Of a DNA stretch of 64,000 bases, positions 8,090 through 17,567 are shown one piece after another. How positions within the stretch are numbered: the first letter of the stretch is position 1; each line of letters begins with the position of its first letter. The DNA comes from Pelomonas margarita (GTDB taxonomy: Bacteria; Pseudomonadota; Gammaproteobacteria; Burkholderiales; Burkholderiaceae_C). The notes beneath the pieces are model-generated. The model was not told the DNA's origin. It worked only from the letters and a program-made list of their open reading frames with translations, and ran no database searches. A program made the position numbers and the translations under genes. The stretch lies in the NCBI RefSeq assembly GCF_043555875.1, contig NZ_JBIGHW010000005.1, positions 124,001 through 188,000 of the forward strand, given 5' to 3'.

Positions 8090-8124
8090 CCCGGGCCGGT
8101 GCCCCCAGTCGGCCCGGGGTTTTT
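8090..8124 (+). terminator. Rho-independent terminator reading on the plus strand
   Basis: CCCGGGCC (8090-8097) and GGCCCGGG (8111-8118) make a perfect 8-bp GC stem followed by G-TTTTT on the plus strand. Both flanking genes (uvrB, iscR) are on the minus strand, so the T tract faces the wrong way for them. It may block antisense transcription into uvrB; the stem alone could still end uvrB mRNA. Confidence 0.55.
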
Positions 8125-8141
8125 GCTGCAGCGCAGCAGCC

Positions 8142-10271
<2,130 letters not shown>

Positions 10272-10377
10272 CGGGTAAATCCTGGGAAAATCTGCGGCTT
10301 GCGCAACCCGTCAGCTTAAGCGCAGTCCCTCGCTGACACCCTCCCCCTGCTGCCAACGCCCCTTCAGGAATCTCGTC

Positions 10378-11565
10378 ATGTCTTTGTTCGCCGACGTCGC
10401 CCTCGCCCCCCGTGACCCCATCCTGGGCCTGAACGAGCAATTCAACGCCGACACCCGCCCGGGCAAGGTCAACCTCGGCGTCGGCGTGTATTACGACGAG
10501 AACGGCAAGCTGCCGCTGCTGAAGTGCGTGCGCGAAGCCGAGGCCGCCATGGCCGCGGCGCCCAAGCCGCGCGGCTACCTGCCAATTGACGGCATCGCCG
10601 CCTACGACAAGGCCGTGCAGAAGCTGGTGTTCGGCAGCGAGCTGAAGAACGTCGCCACCGTGCAGGCCATCGGCGGCACCGGCGCGCTGAAGGTCGGCGC
10701 CGACTTCCTGAAGCAGCTCAACCCGACCGCCAAGGTGCTCATTTCCGACCCGAGCTGGGAGAACCACCGGGCGCTGTTCACGCAAGCCGGCTTCACCGTC
10801 GAGACCTACCCCTACTACGACGCGGCCAAGAAGGGTGTCAACTTTGACGGCATGCTGGCCGCGTTGAACGCCGCCCCCGCCGGCACCGTCGTCGTGCTGC
10901 ACGCCTGCTGCCACAACCCGACCGGCTACGACATCACGGCCGAGCAGTGGGGCCAGGTCGTTGGCGCCGTCAAGGCCCGGGGTCTGACGCCCTTCCTGGA
11001 CATGGCCTACCAAGGCTTCGGCTTCGGCCTGAAGGAAGACGGCGAGGCCGTGCGCCAGTTCATGGCAGCCGGCGTGGGCTTCTTCGTGTCCACCAGCTTC
11101 TCCAAGAGCTTTTCGCTGTACGGCGAGCGCTGTGGTGCGCTGAGCGTCGTCTGCAGCAGCGATGAGGAGGCGGTGCGCGTGCTGTCGCAGCTGAAGATCG
11201 CGATCCGCACCAACTACTCCAACCCGCCCACCCACGGTGCGCAGGTCGTGGCCGCCGTGCTGTCAGACGACAGGCTGCGCGCGATGTGGGAGGAAGAACT
11301 GGCTGGCATGCGCGTGCGCATCAAGGCCATGCGCTCGGCGCTGGTGGCCGCATTGAAGGCCGCCGGCGTCTCGCAAGACCTCTCCTTCGTCACCGAACAG
11401 CTGGGCATGTTCAGCTACTCCGGCTTGTCGGCCGAGCAGATGCAGCGTCTGCGCAGCGAATTCGGCGTCTACGGCGTGGACTCCGGCCGCATCTGCGTGG
11501 CCGCACTGAATGAGGGCAATCTGCCTGTCGTCGCGGCCGGCATGGCCGCCGTCATCAAGGGCTGA
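10378..11565 (+). CDS. Aromatic/aspartate-type amino acid aminotransferase (AspC/TyrB family)
   Basis: 395 residues of the class I fold, subgroup I-alpha. The Schiff-base Lys is K243 in SFSKSFSLYGER, and HACCHNPTG carries the Asn that contacts PLP. The overall sequence (MSLFADVALAPRDPILGLNE) matches AspC/TyrB enzymes that exchange amino groups between aromatic or acidic amino acids and 2-oxoglutarate. Substrate preference cannot be read directly. Monocistronic; a hairpin at 11596-11620 follows. Confidence 0.9.
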   Translation: MSLFADVALAPRDPILGLNEQFNADTRPGKVNLGVGVYYDENGKLPLLKCVREAEAAMAAAPKPRGYLPIDGIAAYDKAVQKLVFGSELKNVATVQAIGGTGALKVGADFLKQLNPTAKVLISDPSWENHRALFTQAGFTVETYPYYDAAKKGVNFDGMLAALNAAPAGTVVVLHACCHNPTGYDITAEQWGQVVGAVKARGLTPFLDMAYQGFGFGLKEDGEAVRQFMAAGVGFFVSTSFSKSFSLYGERCGALSVVCSSDEEAVRVLSQLKIAIRTNYSNPPTHGAQVVAAVLSDDRLRAMWEEELAGMRVRIKAMRSALVAALKAAGVSQDLSFVTEQLGMFSYSGLSAEQMQRLRSEFGVYGVDSGRICVAALNEGNLPVVAAGMAAVIKG

Positions 11566-11595
11566 CCGCCCCGCAACGCACCGTTGAAGTGCGAA

Positions 11596-11620
11596 GGATT
11601 GGCGGTTTGACCGCCAATCC
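11596..11620 (+). terminator. Hairpin after the aminotransferase gene
   Basis: GGATTGGCGG (11596-11605) and CCGCCAATCC (11611-11620) pair perfectly over 10 bp around a TTTGA loop, 31 bases after the stop codon. No T tract follows, so it may be an mRNA-end stabiliser or an operator rather than a full terminator. Confidence 0.5.
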
Positions 11621-11623
11621 ATG

Positions 11624-11644
11624 TTGCAGCGCACAACGCTGCAA
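11624..11644 (+). promoter_or_regulatory. Palindrome upstream of phaZ (possible PhaR operator)
   Basis: TTGCAGCG-CACAA-CGCTGCAA is a perfect 8-bp inverted repeat 50 bases before the depolymerase gene. PhaR, the PHB-responsive repressor, is known to bind TGC/GCA-rich palindromes, so it is a reasonable candidate; this is inference. Confidence 0.4.
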
Positions 11645-11693
11645 GCGTTTTCTGGCACCATCGGGTCATTCCTGACCCTTGCCAAGGCCGGCC

Positions 11694-13016
11694 ATGCTGT
11701 ATCAATTCTTCGAAACCCAGCGCGCCCTGCTGAGCCCGTTCTCCGAGTTTGCCGCCGCATCGGCCAAGCTCTACAGCCACCCGCTGTCGCCGTTCACGCA
11801 CACGCCGATGGCGCAGCGCCTGTCGGCCGGGCTGGACCTGATGCACCGGCTGGCCAAGGACTACGAGAAACCCGAGTTCGACATCAAGACGGTGGAAGTC
11901 GACGGCGTCGACGTCGCCGTGCAGGAGCTGGTGGCCATCGAGAAGCCGTTCTGCCGCCTGCTGCGCTTCAAGCGCTACACCGACGACTCCGCGGTGCTGG
12001 CCAAGATGAAGGACCAGCCGACAGTGCTGGTCGTGGCGCCGCTGTCCGGCCACCACAGCACGCTGCTGCGCGAAACCGTCAAGCAGCTGCTGAAGGATCA
12101 CAAGGTCTACATCACCGACTGGACCGACGCGCGCATGGTGCCGCTGGAAGTGGGGCCCTTTCACCTGGACGACTACATCCGCTACGTGCAGGAGTTCATC
12201 CGGCACGTCGGCGGCGCCGACTGCCACGTGATGTCCGTCTGCCAGCCCACGGTGCCCGTGCTGGCCGCCATCTCGCTGATGGCCTCCGCCGGCGAGGCCA
12301 CGCCGCGCAGCATGACCATGATGGGCGGCCCCATCGATGCCCGCAAGAGCCCGACGGCCGTCAACAACCTGGCCATGAACCGCAGCTACAGCTGGTTCGA
12401 GAACAACGTCATCTACCGCGTGCCGACCAACTTCCCCGGCGCCGGCCGCGAGGTCTACCCGGGCTTCCTGCAGCACACCGGCTTTGTCGCGATGAACCCG
12501 GACCGCCACCTCTCTTCGCACTACGACTACTTCCTGGACTTGGTGCGCGGCGACGACGACAGCGCCGAGGCGCACCGCAAGTTCTACGACGAGTACAACG
12601 CCGTGCTGGACATGCCCGCCGAGTACTACCTGGACACGATCAAGACCGTGTTCCAGGACTTCGCGCTGGTCAACGGCACCTGGTTCGTCGATGGCCAGCA
12701 GGTGCGCCCGCAGGACATCCAAACAACTGCGCTGCTGACGGTCGAGGGCGAGCTGGACGACATCTCCGGCGCCGGCCAGACCCGCGCCGCACACGACCTG
12801 TGCGAAGGCGTGCCCAAGGTTCACCAGTTCCACTATGACGCCATCGGCGCCGGGCACTACGGCATCTTCTCGGGCCGGCGCTGGCGCGAGAAGGTCTACC
12901 CGCAGGTGCGCGACTTCATCGCCAAGTACGAAGCCTCCCCGCTGAAGCAGACGGCCAAGGCCACGCCGGTGAAGGCGGCGCCCAAGCCCGCCGCCAAGCG
13001 TACCCGCCGCGCGTGA
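11694..13016 (+). CDS. phaZ: Intracellular polyhydroxyalkanoate depolymerase
   Basis: 440 residues from MLYQFFETQRALLSPFSEF. The nucleophile region reads HVMSVCQPTVPVLA, placing Cys at residue 183, the same position as the catalytic Cys of the Ralstonia PhaZa1-type enzyme. It mobilises stored PHB granules to 3-hydroxybutyrate units in the cytoplasm. The C-terminus is a Lys/Ala/Pro-rich tail (from ~residue 418), perhaps granule- or DNA-associated. The ATG at 11694 is supported by AAGG and by the residue-183 match; an earlier ATG (11679) exists. The stop overlaps the GTG of the next gene. Confidence 0.93.
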   Translation: MLYQFFETQRALLSPFSEFAAASAKLYSHPLSPFTHTPMAQRLSAGLDLMHRLAKDYEKPEFDIKTVEVDGVDVAVQELVAIEKPFCRLLRFKRYTDDSAVLAKMKDQPTVLVVAPLSGHHSTLLRETVKQLLKDHKVYITDWTDARMVPLEVGPFHLDDYIRYVQEFIRHVGGADCHVMSVCQPTVPVLAAISLMASAGEATPRSMTMMGGPIDARKSPTAVNNLAMNRSYSWFENNVIYRVPTNFPGAGREVYPGFLQHTGFVAMNPDRHLSSHYDYFLDLVRGDDDSAEAHRKFYDEYNAVLDMPAEYYLDTIKTVFQDFALVNGTWFVDGQQVRPQDIQTTALLTVEGELDDISGAGQTRAAHDLCEGVPKVHQFHYDAIGAGHYGIFSGRRWREKVYPQVRDFIAKYEASPLKQTAKATPVKAAPKPAAKRTRRA

Positions 13017-13657
13017 GCCTCGCGGCTCTCATCGACGCCGCGCTGCCGCAGACCCAATGCACGCGCTGCGGCTACCCGGACTGCCGCCGCTACGCCGAGG
13101 CTGTCGCCGCCGGTGACGCCGGCATCAACCAGTGCCCGCCCGGCGGCGCCGAAGGCGTGGCCCGGCTGGCCGCTATCACCGGCCGCCCGGCTCTGCCGCT
13201 GAACCCGGCCCACGGCATCGAAGCCACGCGCGGCGTGGCCGTCATCGACGAGGCCTGGTGCATCGGCTGCACACTGTGCATCAAGGCCTGCCCGGCCGAC
13301 TGCATCGTCGGCGCGCCCAAGGCCATGCACGTCGTCGTCACGGCGCAGTGCACTGGCTGCGAGCTGTGCGTGCCGGCCTGCCCGGTGGACTGCATCTCCA
13401 TGCCCGAGGTGACCACGGCCACCGGCTGGGCGGCCTGGAGCCAGCCGCAGGCCGAAGAAGCCCGGGAACGCTACGTCTTCAAGCAGTTCCGACGCCACCG
13501 CGAGGCCGAGGAAAACGACGCCCGTTTGGCCGCCAAGGCCGAGGCCAAGCTGGCCGACCTGCCCGCCGCGTCACACATCACCGACCCCGCCCAGCTCGAC
13601 CGCAAACGCGCCGTCATCGAAGCCGCTCTCGCCCGAGCCAGAGCCAAGCGAGGCTGA
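13013..13657 (+). CDS. rsxB: RnfB/RsxB-type ferredoxin (electron transport complex subunit B-like)
   Basis: 214 residues with a GTG start inside the phaZ stop (GTGA), so it is translationally coupled. An N-terminal Fe4 domain (CTRCGYPDCRRYAEAV, then NQCPPGG) is followed by two [4Fe-4S] ferredoxin motifs, CIGCTLCIKACPADC and CTGCELCVPACPVDC. The N-terminal membrane helix of classic RnfB is missing and no other rnf/rsx subunits are nearby, so it is probably a soluble electron carrier. Its neighbour nth encodes a [4Fe-4S] DNA glycosylase, as is usual for this gene pair. Confidence 0.85.
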   Translation: MSLAALIDAALPQTQCTRCGYPDCRRYAEAVAAGDAGINQCPPGGAEGVARLAAITGRPALPLNPAHGIEATRGVAVIDEAWCIGCTLCIKACPADCIVGAPKAMHVVVTAQCTGCELCVPACPVDCISMPEVTTATGWAAWSQPQAEEARERYVFKQFRRHREAEENDARLAAKAEAKLADLPAASHITDPAQLDRKRAVIEAALARARAKRG

Positions 13658-13669
13658 AGGCGGCTGACA

Positions 13670-14323
13670 ATGCGCGGCATGAACGCCGCTCAAGTCGAAC
13701 GCTTCTTCGCCACGCTGAAAGCCGTCAACCCGGCGCCGCAGACCGAGCTGGAGTTCTCCAGCGTCTTCGAGCTGCTGACGGCGGTGCTGCTGTCCGCGCA
13801 GGCCACCGACGTCGGCGTCAACAAGGCCACCAGGCGCCTGTTCGCCGTCGCCAACACGCCGGCACAGATCCTGGCGCTGGGTCAGGACGGCCTCGAGTCG
13901 CACATCAAGACCATCGGCCTGTACCGCAGCAAGGCCAAGCACCTGCTGCAGACCTGCCAAATCCTCATCGAGCAGCATGGCGGCGAGGTGCCGCGTTCGC
14001 GCGAGGCGCTGGAGGCGCTGCCCGGCGTCGGCCGCAAGACCGCCAACGTCGTCCTCAACGTCGCCTTCGGGGAGCCGACGATGGCAGTGGACACGCACAT
14101 CTTCCGCGTCAGCAACCGCACGGGCCTCGCACCGGGCAAGACGCCGCTGGCCGTCGAGCTGGGCCTGCTGAAGCGCGCGCCCGCGGCCTATCTCGTCGAC
14201 GCCCATCACTGGCTCATCCTGCACGGCCGCTACGTCTGTCAGGCGCGCAAGCCCATGTGCAACGTTTGCGCTGTCATCGACGAATGCGACCACGGTCGCC
14301 AACTAAAATCAGCGTCCGCCTGA
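13670..14323 (+). CDS. nth: Endonuclease III
   Basis: HhH-GPD DNA glycosylase/AP lyase acting on oxidised pyrimidines in base excision repair. LPGVGRKTANVVLN contains the catalytic Lys and AVDTHIFRV the catalytic Asp; numbered from the ATG at 13679 these are K120 and D138, as in E. coli. The [4Fe-4S] ligands are C-X6-C-X2-C-X5-C near the C-terminus (CQARKPMCNVC). AAGG spacing favours the ATG at 13670, residue numbering favours 13679; both are possible. Twelve bases after the ferredoxin gene. Confidence 0.95.
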   Translation: MRGMNAAQVERFFATLKAVNPAPQTELEFSSVFELLTAVLLSAQATDVGVNKATRRLFAVANTPAQILALGQDGLESHIKTIGLYRSKAKHLLQTCQILIEQHGGEVPRSREALEALPGVGRKTANVVLNVAFGEPTMAVDTHIFRVSNRTGLAPGKTPLAVELGLLKRAPAAYLVDAHHWLILHGRYVCQARKPMCNVCAVIDECDHGRQLKSASA

Positions 14324-14337
14324 TCAGAAGCCCCTCC

Positions 14338-14550
14338 ATGGCCAGCCTCACCGACCTGACCGACCGCGTTGAGCGCCTGCTCGTGCGCCACGACGAAATC
14401 CTGCGCACCAACCTGCTGCTGCAGGTGCAGCTCACCGCCATCACGCAGGAGCGCGACAGCCTGCGTTCGCGCCTGAGCGCCGCCCGCGCCCGCGTCGACG
14501 CGCTGCTGGAACGCCTACCCGCCGAGGCACCCAAGGAGGAGCAGCCATGA
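14338..14550 (+). CDS. Small coiled-coil protein upstream of zapA (ZapB-like)
   Basis: 70 residues from MASLTDLTDRVERLLVRHDE, almost entirely heptad-rich helix with Leu at regular spacing and a charged C-terminal tail (PKEEQP). In beta- and gammaproteobacteria a small coiled-coil gene of this kind commonly precedes zapA and is described as ZapB-like (TIGR02449 type). Its stop overlaps the zapA start (ATGA), so the two are coupled. TAAAAT at the end of nth could be a -10 element. A role in Z-ring support is inferred. Confidence 0.75.
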   Translation: MASLTDLTDRVERLLVRHDEILRTNLLLQVQLTAITQERDSLRSRLSAARARVDALLERLPAEAPKEEQP

Positions 14551-14858
14551 AGCAGATGGAAGTCACCATCATGGGCCAGAGCTACCTGTTGGGCTGCCCG
14601 CCCGGCGGCGAGGCCGCACTGACCGCGGCCGTCGCCCAGGTCGACCGCGAGATGAGCGCCATCCGCGACGCCGGCAAGGTCAAGGCTCGCGAGCGCATCG
14701 CCGTGCTGGCCGCGCTGAACCTCGCCTACCAGCTGGTCGAAGCGCCGCGCGAGACGACTGCGGCCGCTCCCTCCCAAACCCCGGACGAGCCGCCCGAGCT
14801 CGATGCCCTTATCAAACGCCTGGATGAAGCGCTCGGACACGACGGCCAGCTGCTCTGA
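14547..14858 (+). CDS. zapA: Cell division protein ZapA
   Basis: 103 residues: MKQMEVTIMGQSYLLGCPPG followed by an N-terminal dimer domain and a C-terminal helix with VKARERIAVLAALNLAYQL, characteristic of ZapA. It bundles FtsZ filaments at the cytokinetic ring. The C-terminus carries a Pro/Thr-rich linker and a last short helix. Followed directly by the 6S RNA candidate, the usual arrangement in proteobacteria. Confidence 0.92.
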   Translation: MKQMEVTIMGQSYLLGCPPGGEAALTAAVAQVDREMSAIRDAGKVKARERIAVLAALNLAYQLVEAPRETTAAAPSQTPDEPPELDALIKRLDEALGHDGQLL

Positions 14859-14884
14859 CCGCGTAAACTCCACCCCGTCCACTG

Positions 14885-15046
14885 CTTTCCTCTGGGGCTT
14901 TAATTTCCTTCATCCGATGCTCTATGAGCAAGGGCTTGGAATATGCCGGATGGGCGTGAGCGTCTCGCGTCAGATGAACCCGAAGTCCGGATGACCTGGC
15001 CCACCTGATTACCCCTGGGTGTTCAGGATCTCGGCCCCCAGGATGG
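14885..15046 (+). ncRNA. ssrS: 6S RNA candidate
   Basis: A ~160-nt non-coding stretch lies between zapA and the EVE gene, the canonical ssrS locus. The 5' part CTGGGGC (14892-14898) pairs with GCCCCCAG (15034-15041), closing the transcript ends with one bulge, and GCCGGAT/ATCCGG-type complementarity lies within. 6S RNA mimics an open promoter and sequesters sigma-70 RNA polymerase. Ends are approximate and no covariance model was run. Confidence 0.65.
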
Positions 15047-15080
15047 CGGTGGACACCTTTTCCTCCCCTAGCATCGGCCC

Positions 15081-15539
15081 ATGAACTACTGGCTGATGAA
15101 GTCCGAGCCCGACGAGGCGTCCATCGAAGACCTCCAGCGTGCGGGCACCCTGCCCTGGACCGGCGTGCGCAACTACCAGGCCCGCAACTTCATGCGCGAT
15201 GACATGCGCATCGGTGACGGCGTTCTGTTCTATCACTCATCCTGCGCCGAGCCGGGCATTGCCGGCCTCGCGGAGGTCTGCAGCGCACCCTACCCGGACG
15301 CCACGCAGTTCGACCCGGCCAGCCCCTACTTCGACCCCAAGTCCAAGCCCGAGGCGCCACGCTGGGTGCATGTGGACGTGCGCTGGCGCGAGACGACCCG
15401 ACTGCTGAGCCTGAAGGCCATGCGCGAGGCGCCCGAACTGGCCGGCATGGGTGTGCTGCAGCGCGGCAGTCGGCTGTCTATCACCCCCGTCACGCCGGCC
15501 GAATGGCAGGCCGTGCTGACCAGGCTGCATCAGGCATGA
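15081..15539 (+). CDS. EVE domain-containing protein
   Basis: 152 residues starting MNYWLMKSEPDEASIEDLQ, with TGVRNYQARNFMRDDM, GDGVLFYHSSC and PRWVHVDVRW as typical EVE (thymocyte nuclear protein 1-like) motifs. The PUA-like fold is thought to bind modified bases in DNA or RNA. The bacterial function is unknown. The stop overlaps the start of the next gene. Confidence 0.9.
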   Translation: MNYWLMKSEPDEASIEDLQRAGTLPWTGVRNYQARNFMRDDMRIGDGVLFYHSSCAEPGIAGLAEVCSAPYPDATQFDPASPYFDPKSKPEAPRWVHVDVRWRETTRLLSLKAMREAPELAGMGVLQRGSRLSITPVTPAEWQAVLTRLHQA

Positions 15540-16348
15540 CGCTCACCCTCGCCGTTGAACTGCTGGCCCTGGGGCTGAGCGCCGGGTTCCTGGCCGGCCT
15601 GCTGGGCATCGGCGGCGGCATGCTGATGGTGCCGTTCCTGACCTTCATCCTGGATCAGCGCGGCGTGGAGCCCGGGCTGGCTGTCAAGATGGCCATCGCC
15701 ACGTCCATGGCCACGATCATGTTCACGTCACTGTCCAGCGTGCGAGCACACCACCGTCGCGGTGCCGTGCGCTGGGACCTCGTCAGGGGGCTGGCCCCCG
15801 GCATCCTGGCCGGCGGGCTGCTCGCGGGCGCCGGGCTCTTCAGCCTGCTCAAGGGCGCCTGGCTGGCCCTGCTGTTCGCGCTGTTCGTCAGCTTCTCCGG
15901 CTGGCAGATGCTGCGCAACAAGCGCCCGGCGCCCAGCCGGCAAATGCCCGGCCCTGCCGGCCAGTTCACGGCTGGCAGCGGCATCGGCCTGCTGTCCGGC
16001 CTGGTGGGCGCCGGCGGCGGCTTCGCCAGCGTGCCTTTCATGGTCTGGTGCAATGTACCGGTGCATGCAGCCGTGGCGACCAGCGCGGCACTGGGCTTCC
16101 CGATCGCGCTGGCCAACACGGCCGGCTATGTCGTCGGCGGCTGGGGCCAGCCGCCGGCACTGCCCGGCGCTGCGGGCTACCTCTACCTGCCGGCGCTGGC
16201 ACTCATTGCTGCCGCCAGCGTGACCATGGCCCCGCTCGGCGCCCGCGTGGCGCATGCGATGGACGTGGCCCAATTGAAGAAGGCCTTCGCCACGCTGCTG
16301 TTCGCGCTGGCGGCCTACATGCTCTACAAGGGACTGAGCGGGCTTTAG
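15536..16348 (+). CDS. TSUP-family membrane permease (TauE/SafE)
   Basis: 270 residues, about eight hydrophobic segments. The first helix contains GLSAGFLAGLLGIGGGMLMVP and the repeat half GLLSGLVGAGGGFASVPFM, the paired glycine-rich motifs of TSUP carriers, which export sulfite, sulfonates or related anions. Substrate unknown here. The ATG overlaps the EVE stop (ATGA), suggesting one transcript. Its stop overlaps the convergent GGDEF-like gene by a few bases. Confidence 0.88.
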   Translation: MTLTLAVELLALGLSAGFLAGLLGIGGGMLMVPFLTFILDQRGVEPGLAVKMAIATSMATIMFTSLSSVRAHHRRGAVRWDLVRGLAPGILAGGLLAGAGLFSLLKGAWLALLFALFVSFSGWQMLRNKRPAPSRQMPGPAGQFTAGSGIGLLSGLVGAGGGFASVPFMVWCNVPVHAAVATSAALGFPIALANTAGYVVGGWGQPPALPGAAGYLYLPALALIAAASVTMAPLGARVAHAMDVAQLKKAFATLLFALAAYMLYKGLSGL

Positions 16349-17352
16349 CCGAACGCGATGGAGGCCAGCACGACCTGGTTGCCGCCACGGCGCTGGGCCT
16401 CGTGTACGGCGTTCTCGCTGGCCGTCATCAGCTCATCCTGCCGCGACGCGGTGTGCGGAAAGCTGGACACGCCCATGGAGATCGACAGACCCAGGTCCTG
16501 CCCGTTGAGCACGACGATCTGCGCCGCGCACTGACGGCGCAGTTGCTCCATGCGGGCATGCGCCGTCGCCAGGCCCACGCCGGAAAGCAGCACCGCGAAG
16601 CGCTGGGGCCCGATGCGGCAGGCCGAGTCCATCGCCCGCGTGTTGGCTCGCAGCATGCGGCCAATACCTTCAAGCAGGCGCTGCTGGGCTTCGTCACCCA
16701 GTTGCGTGACGGCCGGCGATGCGTCCAGCGCGATGACCACCAGCGCGAACTCACGGTGCTCGCGGGAGGACAGGTCGATCTCGCGCAGCAGTTGATCGTC
16801 GAACTGCGCGCGCAGGTAGAGGCCCGACACATCGTCGCGCCCAGAACCGAGCTGCAACTCGCGGCGAATCTGCTCGATGGCACCTTGCTGCTGCTCGATC
16901 TGCGTCAGCGCGCGCTGCAGCTGCGTCTCGCGATGCCGCTCTTCGGTGCGCTCCTGCCAGACCGCCAGCAGGAAGTCCGACCCCAGCGCCAGTCGCGTGA
17001 CGCTGAACTCGCGCCGACGCGCATTGATCTCGAGCTTGTGCTCGGACACGACCGGGTGCCGCTGCGCCATGACCGTCTGCTCGACGCGGCGCAGCGCGCC
17101 AATCTCGTCGGGCCGGAGCAACTCGGCGTCGTTGCGCCCCACGACCTCCTCACGCTCCAACATCTGGCCGAAGCCGGCGCTGGCGAACACATAGCGCCCG
17201 CTGGAGACCAGCTTGATGGCCGCCTGGCAGCCCAGGGGCTCGATGAGCGCCACCAGGCCCGCCAGCGTATCGCCGCCCAGTTCGGGATGCTCGGCCAGCC
17301 AGGCAGACAGGCCGCCCAGCTGCGTCGCGGAGGAGTCGGCGATCGTGTTCAT
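16345..17352 (-). CDS. PAS-like and degenerate GGDEF domain protein
   Basis: 335 residues. Residues ~35-140 look like a PAS-type sensor (IKLVSSGRYVFASAGFGQML), then a coiled linker (QLQRALTQIEQQQGAIEQIR) and a GGDEF-fold domain (RDDVSGLYLRAQFDDQLLRE to the end). The signature loop is RIGPQRFAVLL where active diguanylate cyclases have GG(D/E)EF, so catalysis is probably lost and it may be a c-di-GMP/GTP-binding or scaffold protein. The ATG at 17352 begins MNTIADSSATQ; a longer frame upstream lacks domain content. No partner genes nearby. Confidence 0.8.
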   Translation of the reverse strand: MNTIADSSATQLGGLSAWLAEHPELGGDTLAGLVALIEPLGCQAAIKLVSSGRYVFASAGFGQMLEREEVVGRNDAELLRPDEIGALRRVEQTVMAQRHPVVSEHKLEINARRREFSVTRLALGSDFLLAVWQERTEERHRETQLQRALTQIEQQQGAIEQIRRELQLGSGRDDVSGLYLRAQFDDQLLREIDLSSREHREFALVVIALDASPAVTQLGDEAQQRLLEGIGRMLRANTRAMDSACRIGPQRFAVLLSGVGLATAHARMEQLRRQCAAQIVVLNGQDLGLSISMGVSSFPHTASRQDELMTASENAVHEAQRRGGNQVVLASIAFG

Positions 17353-17567
17353 GAACTCGTGGTGATTCGATCGTGTGCCGCTGGTGGGGGCCAGGGCGGG
17401 CGCTGATGTCGAGGCACTGTAGTGGGCGGGCTGCGCAGCCGGCAAGGCCGCGCCATCCCGCGATCCGGGCCTCCCCCCCTAAGAAGCCTGGCGCGTCAGT
17501 TGGGAGGCATCGTAGCGAGTTTCAATCCCCCGCCCCGCGAGAATGCATCCCTATTCGAGGGAGGTTT

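Noticed and set aside
8125..8138. GCTGC-AGC-GCAGC stem next to the uvrB stop as a uvrB terminator
   Set aside because: Stem is short and no T tract follows on the minus strand.
10272..10377. A LexA box expected upstream of uvrB
   Set aside because: No CTGT-N8-ACAG or near match is visible.
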